Origin: Adineta vaga
Taxonomy: Eukaryota; Rotifera
NCBI GenBank assembly: GCA_021613535.1
Contig: CP075495.1
Span: forward strand, 5,580,001 to 5,644,000
Direction of reading: 5' to 3'
Length of the DNA: 64,000 bases
In this document: in pieces, positions 1-11,764 of the stretch
How positions within the stretch are numbered: position 1 is the first letter of the stretch
Layout: each line of letters begins with the position of its first letter
Made by a program: the position numbers and the translations under genes
The notes under the pieces: model-generated
Databases searched by the model: none
What the model saw: only the letters and a program-made list of their open reading frames with translations
What the model was told of the DNA's origin: nothing

Positions 1-3
1 TAG

Positions 4-1498
4 TTGATACGAATGAATTACAACGAACATTAAATGAAATAAAATCACGTGTTACTGGTGCTCAAACAGATTTAGATAATGCTAAAAATACTCCAGCAGA
101 TACTCTCACAGGTGATCGTTTTGCTGATGCAATGGAGGTAATTAGAATGTTTTTACCTTGTGATATGTATAGTTGATTAATTATTTAGGGTTTTGTCAAA
201 GGTGCACGAGGTGATATAGAAAGACTTGAAGCATTGAATGTAAAATTAACAAGTGCTTATCAAGATTTATGTGATTATTTAACGGTTGATCCTAAAAAAT
301 GTCCTTTGAGTGATTTTTTTACGGATTTAAAAACATTCTGTACAGTATTTTTAACATGCTTACAAGAAAACCGTTTATGGCGTGAACAAGATGAAAAAGC
401 TCAACGAGCTAAACAATCCAAACAATTAGTCGATGAAATACGAAAGACTCATCGTTCGGAACCTAAAGCAGAACCAAAAGCTTACTTTAAACCAAGTAAA
501 ATATCCACTAAGATATTTTATCGATTAAAACATTTCCTATGAACTATTTCTAGGTGACGAAGATACCGATGTTGTATCGAATCTTATGTCTGTACTCAAA
601 GATACAAATACGGCATCACAACAAAGACGAGTTCGTCGACCGCCAGGTACGTTTTATCATTTTTAGGAATAGAGATTTCCTTTGTTTTTCTTCCCCTTTA
701 TCCCTATATTTTAATATTTTTTTGTTATCCATACACGTTCAGAAGCTGAAGCATTTGCTGGAGTAATGAAAGAAATGAGTAATATCCCAGTACATCGATC
801 AACACCTTCATCTCATGGTGATAATCTATCAAATATTCATCAACGTCCACCACCCCCTCCACCATCACCACATGGTGGTATTCGATCACCACAATTTCGA
901 TTACCACCACCACCAATACCAGCACGAAATCCTCGAAAGACAACGGTAGAATAATCGCTACTGTTTCGACTATGCATCTCTGTTTTTGTTAATGCTTTCT
1001 TCATATTTTGTCGGTGTTCGGTTTTCTGTCATTATCGCCTTACTGATGCTTTTTTTGAATAATGTGACATATGCATGCTCAGGGGAAAATGCTTTCAACT
1101 ATTTTATCAAAATCAAATATCTAAAATTGTTGTCTATTGCTAATATTGATTTTGTTTTTGTGTCTTTCTTCAGCATCGCTGAGCCGCGATGTACCGGTAG
1201 TATGTTAACATTATCGGTAAGTAGCATAGTATATACATATTCACTCTCTTTCTATCTGGTATATGGGCATCATTATCAACACTAACTGCTTTTTTCGCTT
1301 TAATTCTTATGCTTTAAACTAAATTCATTGAAATAATAATTATTTGTTCTTTTTTTATCCTATATTCTAGGCCGATTGAAAGTAAATGATCTTCGAGCAA
1401 AAATAATTGATCGAGAAAATGGTCATTTACCATCTGATAATCATGCAACACCTCGTCTACTAGCTTCATCTATTCTGAAAGATCGAAATTATGTTTAA
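4..1498 (+). CDS. Formin, 3' end (end of FH2 domain, DAD-like segment, proline-rich tail); 5' end outside the window
   Basis: Exons read in phase at 4-137, 189-495, 554-646 and 743-945, followed by a less certain small exon near 1184-1196 and a last exon 1371-1498 ending ENGHLPSDNHATPRLLASS plus ten residues. The first two exons give the last helical part of a formin homology 2 domain (motifs KGARGDIERLEALN and LSDFFTDLKTF), the actin-nucleating module. Exon 3 has a hydrophobic run DVVSNLMSVLKD followed by QQRRVRRP, which resembles a diaphanous autoregulatory motif. Exon 4 is proline-rich (PPPPPPSP). The exon after 945 is uncertain: reading through gives a stop at 952-954, while splicing to 1184 keeps the frame open into the last exon. 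Family assignment is by FH2 pattern; the subfamily (DAAM, FMNL or other) cannot be fixed from this fragment. Confidence 0.8.
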
Positions 1499-3974
1499 AA
1501 ACAAATAATTTCATTCAATCGATTCTTTTCTTTATTTATTAAGCATTGATATGATTCAATCTAGATGTATATATTCACATATCTTGCTATTCTTGAAAAA
1601 ACTAATGTTATGTAAATACGATTTGATTTTGTGTTTGTCTGTATCTATAATCATCTATATTCTAACTTTAATATTTTTTGTCTTTGTTCTTCTATTTCAT
1701 TTTCAAATATGTAGATAGTTGAATGATATTGTTTATTTAAATATGTCTTCTTCTTTCTTTAACAGACGTGCCCATATATGTTCGAAATATTTCTCTACTC
1801 TCTTCCATCTATTAACTGTTCTATTGTGTTAAATGACCGAGATAGTATGTCTTTCAGATGTTGAAATGAGTTGAGATTAAAGAATATATACATATCTCTT
1901 TTGATTTTTTCCTTTCTTTTCATATATATTTTTGTGTTTTTTGTTCAATTAGTACACATTCGTTTTCCCTTTTTCTTTTGCTATCAATGTATTTTTTTTG
2001 TTCGTATTATTCTTGTTATAATGAATACAATACATATTTTACATTCAAAGGTTAAATATATGCATGATTTAATTATAATCAAGAATGCCTGAAACGATAT
2101 AAGGACATTCTTACAAAAAAACGTGTGAGTGTAGATTTGGTTACAAAACTAGTTCTCGTTTACATCAAAAGCCGCTTTCGCAAGATATTTTCGGCAGTAT
2201 TGATTTACGCTGATTTTTTGTATTTAATATTTTTCGCAATTCGCACATTTTTGTCCTTATATTTTTGTACACTCAGTACAAAGTGTGTATCTAGTTGTCA
2301 AGAACATTTCGTTTGATAACAAACAGTCTATTGAGAGCACATTAACTTAATAGATAACAAACATGCAAACATCATATGATAAGTCAAATAGAATGGAATG
2401 TTGTGATTAATGTGTATCACAAGCATTCTTATTAAATGAAGTGATCTTTTAAAATAATGTATTTGAATGAATAATTGTTAACAGATTCAAGATCATTACA
2501 CTGATGCAATGAATACGAAAGAATATGATAATAGTATAATGATGACAAAGGTATAATCTCAGCAGATAGAGCGATGAAATCTATCTATTTACTTCGATCC
2601 TAATACATGAAATATGTCGTCATGTACACTTGTTCTCGAAGCATATCGCTTATTTTTTATTCAGATAAGACATAATCCTATGCATCACCGTTTTTTGTCA
2701 CAATATCGTTAGATATGGAACAGAAGGCTTTCTATACATATAGTTACTGACTTTCATAAGAAAATATAATATTTATTGCGACTATTATATTGAAAAAATT
2801 CCTTTCGACCCAATCTAGTCGTTTTCAATAGCATCGTTTAGTTACTACATTTATGCATTTTTTCAATTTATATCCATATATCTGTTTACACATTGCACGT
2901 CATGAAAATAATAATAAGTATTTTACTGTAGGTTAGAGATGTCAATAGGCCACCAATCCATCAATATTGGCATTGAGTAAATCACCATGACATTTATATT
3001 TCTTGTTGACATATTTATCATCTAACTTGTAGAACTGTGCACCAAATCCCAAAAGCCAACTCCGACGAAATCGACTCTGCAGGCTCGAGTTTATGATTAT
3101 ACGTTATAAGAATATAAATTAACTCAAGCAAATATCAGTTTGAGATAATTCATATTCTTACAACATATAATCATAAACATATCATCTCTTTTTATTACTT
3201 ATATCAGAACAAATACGCCATCAATTGCACTAACTATACACAATTTCGAGCTCGTAAAAACGACATTTCTTTTTGGTATTTTGTCAATATCTTGATATCA
3301 TATCTATATAGTCACATATGTGTCAATACTTGTTGTCAACTTTGATCTTATCAAGTACAGTTCTTGTTACAATTTTTCTCTGAAAGTGTTCGCACGCGAT
3401 CCTTACATGTAACACTTCTTCTATTTCCTTTTCTCTGACTGTTTATGTGTGACATCTAGAAAAGATGGAATTTACTATAGAATGATAAATAAGAAGCGAC
3501 AATGTTATTCTTTCTTCTCTGCTCGTATACTTTATAAACTTATTATTTCCCTTTTGTCGATTTTCTTCCCATGAATCATGAGTTGATCACGCTCTCGACG
3601 TTCTCATATGCATAACAAAACAGAAAACACCAACTACCCCCATTACTAATTAATCTTTTATCCTCAGGAGATATTTTCTCGATTATTGTTTCTTTTTATT
3701 ATATATTCTACCCTCTTCGTTTCATACAATGCAGAGATAATTGTGATTCTTTCTTCTTATTTTTTTTCTCCCTTTTATTGTTACTCACATTTTGTCAGTG
3801 AACAATGAAAGATGAATATTGATTTGATCATGCTTGGTAACATTTACTGTTTTATTATCCTGTCAACAAATCACATTAAATATGCATTTATTTCATATAT
3901 ATATATATAAATCTTCAGTTTTCCTCTTGGATTATTTACAATCTAACAACTAAGAGAAAAACAACATAACATCA
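1499..3974. other. Intergenic region between formin and GPCPD1
   Basis: AT-rich sequence with short runs of T and A. The few open frames here have no recognisable domain and are composed of Phe/Ile/Tyr as expected from T-rich noise. It must hold the formin 3' UTR and the GPCPD1 promoter. The only structured item I see is the hairpin at 3089-3178. There is an (AT)n run just before 3910. Confidence 0.6.
3089..3178 (-). ncRNA. 39-bp imperfect hairpin, candidate microRNA precursor on the minus strand
   Basis: The arms 3089-3127 and 3140-3178 are inverted repeats matching at 35 of 39 positions, separated by a 12-nt loop. On the plus strand the four differences are C-A (3102/3165), A-C (3106/3161), A-C (3116/3151) and A-A (3122/3145). 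On the minus-strand RNA the first three become G-U pairs and only one U-U mismatch remains, so the minus transcript folds far better. Length, loop size and a near-complete stem are in the range of animal pre-miRNAs. A small inverted-repeat transposon remnant is the main alternative; no target-site duplication is obvious. Confidence 0.4.
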
Positions 3975-6684
3975 ATGATTCGTCGTGTCGTTTATGATGT
4001 GGAATTTTGTGTACATGTTAAAGAAAAATTGAATCCATGTGATAGTGTACTCGTTACTGGTTCATGTGAACAGTTAGGTGAATGGTTGCCAAATCGTTGT
4101 GTACCATTAAATCGAACAGATAAAACGGATGAAGGAGAAATTTGGTCAGCAAATATTAAAATTTATGGTTCACAAAAAATTTACTATCGATATTTGATTG
4201 CACAAATTGTTCGTATTGATGATGATTTAAATTTCATTGTTAAAAAATGTAAGTGATTTTTAAATAAAATTTATACTAATGTCTTTGTTTTTTTGTCTTA
4301 TTTCTCAGGGGAAACGTTTAAAAATGCACGTCACTTGGTGCTTAATCATCTGACGAATGGATCTGATGATGGAGCACCAGTTATAACTGACACGACTATT
4401 GATAACGAATCAGTTGATGACTTTCCAGCAATATTTGGTTGTTATAAAGGAGAATGTCGTACTGACATTGGATGGTTAACAGGTCAAACAGAAATTCAAT
4501 TACGTTTTCATTCAAATGCTTTACAAATCTGGTCATCAAAACTTCGTACTAATAAAATATCATTGAAAGTTTCACCGATTGGTATGTTACATTGTTTCGT
4601 TCGACAAAATCAAAACGAACATTTACTTTTTCCTAGATTTAAACTATCAACAAGAAAATGAAGAAATTTCTTCCGATCTATCTAGTCAAGTATTTACACC
4701 TACATCAAAAGTATTCATTCAATCAGCTATATTAAGTTTACATGATTGTGAAGCAAATTTTCAGAGTGATTATGGTGCTGTACTCGAAAAAGATGATTAT
4801 ATGGTGGTTAAAATTCAAACGTTTGAACCAGAAAATGTTGCTTATCATATCGATTTTTATCTCGTGGAAGAAACTACACTATTGCGAAAACATATCGGCT
4901 TTGCCTATGTTTTACCAATACATTCAAATCTTGAACTAGCTGATAATAAACATATTAATCGAATTGCACCAATTATTGGACTTAAACTAACCCGTTTGTA
5001 TTCATTTTTGATGTTTTCGATCAGTATTCTTTTATGTTTATTTCTTCTATAGAATTGGTCAGATAAAAGTTGATGTTTTATTAATAACACCATTAGAAGG
5101 GATTCAACAGAAATTTTTCGTTTCACCATCAAAATATTGGCGTCAAGGTCGACGACCAGTTAATGTAGGTCATCGTGGTTTAGGTAAAACAAATACGGAA
5201 CATATACCATCAAAACATCAATCCACATCACCAAATGATCCCAATAAACAACGTGCAACAGATTCTTCAACACCACCACCTTCATCAACATCACGACTAG
5301 TTCAAACCAAGTTTGTTAGTGAAAACACACTGGCTTCATTCAAAGGTGCTTTTCAACTTGGATTTGATTTCGTTGAATTTGATGTACAATTATCAAAAGA
5401 TAAAGTTCCGGTGGTTTATCATGATTTTCAAGTAGCAATTACTCTCAAACGTAAAGGACAAGAGGCTGAATTATTTGTTATCCCAGTTAAAGATTTGAAT
5501 TTACCGCAATTACAATCTTTAAGAATTTATCATGCTAGTAAAGAGGGAGAAGTACGTAAAAATGATGAAGAATTAGATGACGACGATCAAGCAAGTTTAA
5601 CTCCAAATATACCTTCAGTAACAACATTTACTTCAATAACAAACGGAAATGATGATCAATTAACAAATCCTAAATTAGGTCAACAGAATGATGAGAAAAA
5701 ATTTCGTTCATTATTTCCAACATTACAAGAATTATTTGAAAAACTTGATCCACATCTAGGTTTCAATGTTGAAATCAAATATGCTATGGAATATCGACAA
5801 GGTGGCAGTGAACAAAATCATTTTTTTGAACGAAATGAATACATAGATTGTGTACTTCGTTGTCTTATTACTTATGGTAAATTGAAGACAATATTTCTTC
5901 AATATTATTTACAAATATCTATTGTTTTCTTTTTAAGCTGGTAAACGTGTGATAGTTTTATCAACATTTGATCCTGATTGTGCTTCAATGCTTCGTCGAA
6001 AACAAACATTATTTCCAGTTTTGTTTTTAACTCAAGGTGAAAAAGGTGATTGGCCACAATATTTAGATGTTCGAACATGGTCAATTGATATTGGTCTATG
6101 TTTTTGTATAACTGAACAATTATCTGGTTTAGCTGCACCAGCATTAGATATTCTTTCGAATAGAGAATTTGTTAAACATGTAAAAGATAATGGTAAATTA
6201 TTATTCGTTTGGGGCGATGAAGCAAGTAAGATTTAATCGATTGAAGAGAAGAAAAAAGAACATTTAAATTACTTTTGTTTCATTAAGGTGATAAAGAAAT
6301 ATCAAAATGTTTATTAGATTTACGTGTGGATGGTTTAATTTTTGATCATGTTACTGATTTAAAAGAAGAATATTCTACAACGGAGAATCTTTTCATTTGT
6401 AAGTTTAATTTTTCGCTTCTCTTTTTCGAAGAAGAATTCATGAAAAAATTATTCTAGCGGAAGAACGTGAAGAATTAGAAGTATTGAATAATTTCCGTCA
6501 AAAACAACTTGAACTTCATCATCAACAATTATTACAAGAACTTGAACGATTAAAAACGGCACGAGAAACAAATACTATCATTCCTTCCACAGCATTATCA
6601 TTTACTCAAAATTCGAAAACATTCGCAAATTCTGGACAAGATCAATCCGTAATAGTTGATTCTAATTTTAAACATTTAATGTAA
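3975..6684 (+). CDS. GPCPD1: Glycerophosphocholine phosphodiesterase GPCPD1 (GDE5-like)
   Basis: Seven exons close in phase: 3975-4248, 4309-4581, 4637-4997, 5053-5876, 5938-6225, 6288-6398, 6458-6684, giving 785 residues. The first ~90 residues are a starch-binding CBM20 domain (VTGSCEQLGEWLPNRCVPL). A GDPD TIM barrel starts near residue 340 with NVGHRGLGK, then ENTLASFKGAFQLGFDFVEF and VPVVYHDF, and NVEIKYAMEY further on; these carry the catalytic HR, the metal-binding E-x-D and the second catalytic H. In other animals this cytosolic enzyme splits glycerophosphocholine to glycerol-3-phosphate and choline. A CBM20 plus GDPD order is diagnostic for GPCPD1. The C-terminus after about residue 715 is a Gln/Leu/Glu-rich helix (QLELHHQQLLQELERL). 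The start is the first Met of the CBM20 exon. Confidence 0.93.
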
Positions 6685-6956
6685 CTCTCTACGAATTCAA
6701 TATTTTCTTGCTCTTTTCTCGTGATAATCTCGTTGTTTTTCATTCTTTTCCATCTCTCTCTCTCTCTTAATCCTCCATCCTCTCTCTCCCTCCCCCTCTC
6801 TCTCTTTTTGCTATTTTAAGAAAAACCATAATTTCATTTCCTCTATTGCTTCTAGTTCTATTAAAATTAGCAAACGTGAAATATTTAGACAGAATAAAAC
6901 CCGGTGCAGAATCTCCAATCTCAATTTTATTTTATTTCCAGATAAGAAAAAAAGTC

Positions 6957-7229
6957 ATGATCCTAAGTCTTTTCAATAGTTTATTGATGTTTTTCACTCG
7001 ACCATATATTTATGCACAAAAACATATGCTACTTACTATTCAAGCGTATATGCCAATTCATTTCGATGAAAAAACCTGGTATATTCTTTTTGGTTTGGCA
7101 TTAACTACAATCTGTTCTATTACTTATATCTTGAGTCGATTTATAACATTGAAAGATGCTGATGATGATCCTGTTTATCAACGTGCTAAGTTCTATTCAA
7201 TAAAAAGACAACATGAAAAACACAAATGA
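6957..7229 (+). CDS. Small membrane protein, uncharacterised (possible second exon of a longer gene)
   Basis: The frame is open from 6846, but a good acceptor (TTTATTTCCAG) lies at about 6941, just before the Met at 6957, so the coding part probably begins there or in an unseen upstream exon. The 90-residue product has a hydrophobic N-terminus (ILSLFNSLLMFF), then FDEKTWYILFGLALTTICS leading a transmembrane helix, and a charged tail with DADDDP and a basic end KRQHEKHK. This looks like a small one- or two-pass integral membrane protein. I do not recognise the family. A CT-rich tract at about 6752-6806 precedes it. Confidence 0.5.
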   Translation: MILSLFNSLLMFFTRPYIYAQKHMLLTIQAYMPIHFDEKTWYILFGLALTTICSITYILSRFITLKDADDDPVYQRAKFYSIKRQHEKHK

Positions 7230-7442
7230 TGATTATTAAATGAAAGTCTATTATCTTTGTTTTGTGTGATTTTTGTAATTAAACTAGTCAATTTTATAAA
7301 TGGGAAAAACTATCAGGTATAAAATAATGAATAGATATCAAACATTTGTCATTATTTGTAGTGAATTTCTTTCCTTTCTTTTTTTGCATGTTATTTATGT
7401 TTTTACTTTGTTATAAATAAATCATCTTTGACTGATAATAAT

Positions 7443-7521
7443 TTTATTTTTCAAATGAAAAATCTCAAGGCGCTTTTAACAAATTCAATGCATGCGTAAA
7501 GTCATTCATTTGAAAAATAAA
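7443..7521. repeat. 17-bp perfect inverted repeat with 45-nt loop
   Basis: The segment 7443-7459 (core ATTTTTCAAATGA) is the exact reverse complement of 7505-7521. It lies in the gap between two plus-strand genes, downstream of the stop at 7229 and upstream of 7599. It could form a stem-loop in a 3' UTR or be the remnant of a small inverted-repeat element. Apart from this the 370-base gap holds nothing I can name. Confidence 0.55.
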
Positions 7522-7598
7522 GTGATCTAAATCGACCAATTTACTTTTCTATCTATGTTTCTGAATCAAATCTATCTACACAACTTGATAATTCACAA

Positions 7599-8333
7599 TT
7601 GCATTTATCGAATAGTTTCTACGCTCCAGCATCATCATCATCATCATCAGAAAATTGTATAGGAGTAGAGACAAAGAAGAAGATCGTTCGAATATCTCAA
7701 TCAACATCTATGCATCGACCTAATCTAAATAACAACTGTGTACAAACTAGAGATCCGAATCGTAATTCACGACAATCACATCGTTCTATACGTAATTTTA
7801 GTGCAAAAACAAAATCTGAAAAATCACCATTTACACAAATGCAACGATTGCCAAAATTAGTTCAACCATCTAGTCCTATTGACGTGTGTTGCAAAAGTCA
7901 GTTGAATAACCTTTTTAAATATTTATAATTCGATAAAATCAATTTTTATTCAGATATCTGTTGGCCAGCTCATCAATTTTGTTTGTGTTGTAGTCGTAAT
8001 ACTGCCGAAAATTGTCGTAAATGGTCAAAATCAACCGATGAATTCGATTATATGCATGCTTGTCGATCAGCGTGTGCATCATGTTTCAATGATGCCTATA
8101 AAATACTCAAAACACCAATTGTTTATCATGAAAAAATCATCGATCCTCAATTGTTACTTCCACTTGATGCTGAATTACTCAACTATTCAATCCAATCAGC
8201 AAAACGTCAACAAGCAAAATTATTATCGCAATCAACAAGCAATGAGATGCCATTTACATCTCAACAGATAGTTTCCAAACATGTACCGTTAGTATTAAAT
8301 AACATCCAAAGAATTAATTTTAATTTGATATAG
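7599..8333 (+). CDS. Uncharacterised protein with a Cys-rich segment
   Basis: Exon 1 is 7599-7896 and exon 2 starts at 7954, joined in phase 1 (CCK-N-ICWPAHQFCLCCSRN). Residues 1-100 are Ser/Asn/Arg-rich and low in complexity. Exon 2 carries seven or more Cys in about 45 residues: ICW, FCLCC, NCRKW, HACRSACASC. This spacing suggests a metal-binding or disulfide module, but it is not one I recognise. Unspliced, the frame stops at 8333. Splicing from 8282 or 8291 to 8334 or 8341 is also in phase and would add a Lys/Arg-rich tail ending before about 8460, so the C-terminus is unsettled. The start is the first Met after an in-frame stop region. Confidence 0.55.
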
Positions 8334-8426
8334 TTTCTAGATCGTCGCGACAAAAGAAACAATCGTCAAAATCCAAGAAAAAAAAGAATCGAAAAAAATC
8401 TCGTTCAAAGAAATAATTTTAAATGG

Positions 8427-9334
8427 TAAATATAACCAAGACACCTGTTTATTAAAATAAAATCATATATACACTCGTTGCATGTTACTATCATTCATCA
8501 ATATAGAAATAGCTCAAAAGAAAAATAATGAAACCTAGATAAAATCAAGATTAAATTTACACCCACACCCAAAAACTCATCTTCTTTGACATTCTCCAGT
8601 TCATAACAATTCTTCTAAAAAGTGAAAGACAAATCTTCTTCTCGGAGATTGTATCTTTTTCATAATCATATATCTGATCATATAGTTAACATGTTTCTTC
8701 TAGACCACAGCTGTAAAACATCATTATTATAGATGCAATTATATTTATCTTTGTTCTTTCTTTCTCTCTACATGGTATCAAGAGTAAATAATGTCATTGT
8801 AAGATATAGATGTAAATCTTTCACATATAAAAACATGCTAGCAGATGTAATTAGACACATACCATAGAATGTTTTTTATCCTTCTTCTTCTTTCATGAAA
8901 ATGAAATAGAAAACTTTCAGATTATTAGTTCGTTATTTTTCTTTCGAATATATAATTATAGTTTCTCATCTTTAATCTAAACGAGAAGAAAAAAAATCAT
9001 GACCATTAGTAATCTCATCCTCTCATTTGAGATTATCTTAAATATGGATGAAAACAAAAAGCTCATAGATGCATTCAAAATAAGAATCCATATTGTGTAA
9101 GCATCGATTCAATTCCCTATTGAATTTTAGTCGATCTTTTGATTGATTATCATATTTATATTATCATGATTGAAAAAAAGAAAATTAACATTGTTTTTTG
9201 TTTGTACACAAAAATTAGTTTACAAAAGTATTCTTTCTGATTCTACAAAAATAATTCACATCTTCAATGTAACAAATACTCATTTACATACTGATATTTC
9301 CTTTTAATTTCTCATCTATCCATTATCTAGATAT
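8427..9334. other. Convergent intergenic region
   Basis: AT-rich sequence between a plus-strand gene ending near 8333-8460 and the minus-strand Ly6-like gene. Both 3' UTRs must lie here; several AATAAA-like strings are present on both strands. No coding-like segment seen. Confidence 0.6.
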
Positions 9335-10143
9335 TCAATAGTAATATTTAAATAGTAAAAATAACCCACAAATAAGTATTATTGATAATGATAAATAATG
9401 ATTTTCTCCGTGATTACAACCATCGTATATACAAAGAGACATTGTACCTTGTAGACGAATTGAACCGATCATAGATGGAAAATTTTTTAATCGAAAATTG
9501 CCTGATGATTCTAATGACTTTGTTGATTCCATAATATTATCGACGACACATGTTCGATAGTAAATAATAGTATTTAAATAAGAAATATTCCCACCGCCCT
9601 CGATACTTAACACGCGACCACTAATTTTAACACAAAATCGAGCCGGAAATGTTCCATTTTTGCCTACCGATGTTGCCTAAAGAATATTTTTTAAAGACTC
9701 TTATAGACTTCACTTGACAAGTAAATTAAGCTTTTTTGCTCTCAAGTGCCCTTGTCCCATCGTTCATAACTAACTTTTCTATTACTAATCGAATTATTCA
9801 ATTTCTATTCCAAGGAAGAAAGAAAAACATGACAGACAAAAAATAATTACTACTAATAGGAAATTTTTTCCATTTAAAAGAAATGAGAAACTTTGTTTTT
9901 TTTCTCTTTCGTTTCAAAGAAAATATTCTCAAGAAAAAGCACGATCATCTTTAGATTTACCTGACAATTAATTTGTACTGGATTAATTAATGATGAAAAT
10001 GGATCTCGACACCCATCATCAGAAGGATTTGTAGTCATACATTTAAAACACGATAAACCTTGACTTGATATAGGTTTGATCAGTACGAAGCAATACAATA
10101 GAAAAATCGACAAATACTCCCAAGATTGAATATTTGATAACAT
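9335..10143 (-). CDS. Ly6/uPAR-fold GPI-anchored cell-surface protein
   Basis: Two exons, 10143-9961 and 9676-9335, join in phase 0 to give 174 residues. The N-terminus has a signal peptide (LSIFLLYCFVLIKPISSQG) followed by LSCFKCMTTNPSDDGCRDPF, the classic C-x-x-C opening of three-finger Ly6/uPAR domains. Further Cys occur in NCQ, RFCVKI, RTCVV, and the closing LCIYDGCN, matching the family's terminal C-x(4)-CN. After that come a short polar stretch and a hydrophobic end (LSIILICGLFLLFKYYY), fitting a GPI attachment signal. Related invertebrate proteins (quiver/sleepless type) bind ion channels or receptors; the partner here is unknown. Confidence 0.8.
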
Positions 10144-11764
10144 TGAATATTGTAATATAATAATCGGACGTTTTTAATTGTAACGATTCGTTTTAGATCG
10201 TAATTAGTCAATCAATGACAATACGCTTACTTTACTTTTGAAAAGACTTGTTCAATGACTACGAATAAGTCTTTCTGAAAGATTGAAGTGTTGACGATGA
10301 ACTTTTTGAAAAATAATAGCAGCTCCGTTTTCTTCCTTTTTCCTCGCTCAACAAGTCATCAACAACATCTTTTTCTTTTCTTTCACGAGTTTTTCTTCTC
10401 TCGCTATATATTTCACGATACTAAAAAGTTCTTCCTTTTCGTCGTTCTATTTCTTCATTTCCTTCTTATTCTGCAAGTTTCTGCTTGATGAAAGCTTCAT
10501 TTTTTCCACTCTCAGCATCTTCTCTCTTCTCAACTGCAGCCATGTAGAAAAATTGAGTCATTGATTAGTCACTATAGTATAGTGCTCTATGACAAGAGGA
10601 GAGAGAGAGAGAGAAACATACTTCATCTAACGACTATTCTTTTTTCTTTCACTTTATCTTTCTTTCTCTCTCGCTATTTTTTTCATTAGAATCGACGAAG
10701 AGCTACCAATATGATTCTTTCTGGTTTAGCTTGCTTTTTCTTGTCTTATTCTCATCTCAACTTTCTCTACTCGATTACACCCTACCGAATGTATTATTGA
10801 CATAAAAAGATTGAACGACAGAGAAGTGAGGTAAAGAACTCGTTTCTCCTTTGTATGAATGACATTGCACGAAATGTCTCCTATTCTTCTTCTCAATTCT
10901 ATGAAAGCACTTTTGCACTCTTGAGATCGTATAAAAAAATCATGTTCAATGATGTAGAAAAAATGAAATAATAGTGCCATGGTTTTTTGTAATCATCAAT
11001 CGATGACATATTGGAGAACTTCATTTATCGTTTGTTATTTTCCCAAAAGGATTCTATTTTTGGTTAAGAAAAAGATTTTTCTGCAAAATCTCTTCTAAGT
11101 TCTATCTGATTTTATGTAAAGAAAACCGTTTCATGATCGATCTCATAGTTGACAGTTTCCATTCCGGAGTTAGGGAAACAGTTACCGGTTCCGATTTTCT
11201 TCTATTCTATTCCTATTGCCATGCAAACAAATGATAGACATGTTTTTCCTCTGAGAATTAATATTAACTATCCTCGAAATTTGAAAACTCAACGTAAATC
11301 TCGTCAATATATAAATGAGATAATTTCATTGCTATTTGTTTAATAAAATATCATAATCCATATAAACTGACATGTATAGATCTTTTCTTCTATCCCAGAT
11401 TGTTTAGAAAACTAGTCATCAATATAAATAATTAAAAGAGTTCAAATTGTAAAAACAAATGGACACGAAATCTTTAGTATAGATTGAGTTAATCATCGAC
11501 AGCAAACAGTTGACCTTTTCCTTGTTGAAGAAAATAAGTGAAATACACTTGTCTAATAATATATTCCATATGTTATTTGTAATTCTAGACGGCACTTTGT
11601 CACAAAGTTTTTGACATTTCCGAATCGTTGCAATCAGTTTATACATATAAGAAGGAAATCTTTAGGCATTATTCAATAAATATAGAAACAGTAGATTAAT
11701 TATTATTTATATATAATATTCGTAAAAAACAACAACAACAGATATGGTAAAAATGATGCATACA
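10144..11764. other. Intergenic region between Ly6-like gene and LACTB
   Basis: Contains the promoter of the minus-strand Ly6-like gene and the 3' side of LACTB. A GA run lies at about 10602-10614 and CT-rich tracts around 10640-10680. Open frames in it lack domain features and have Phe/Lys/Ser-rich noise composition. I see no RNA gene. Confidence 0.55.

Noticed and set aside
1871-2316. Two Phe/Ile-rich plus-strand frames that look like membrane segments
   Set aside because: T-rich DNA gives such frames by chance; no signal-peptide pattern, conserved motif or good splice context.
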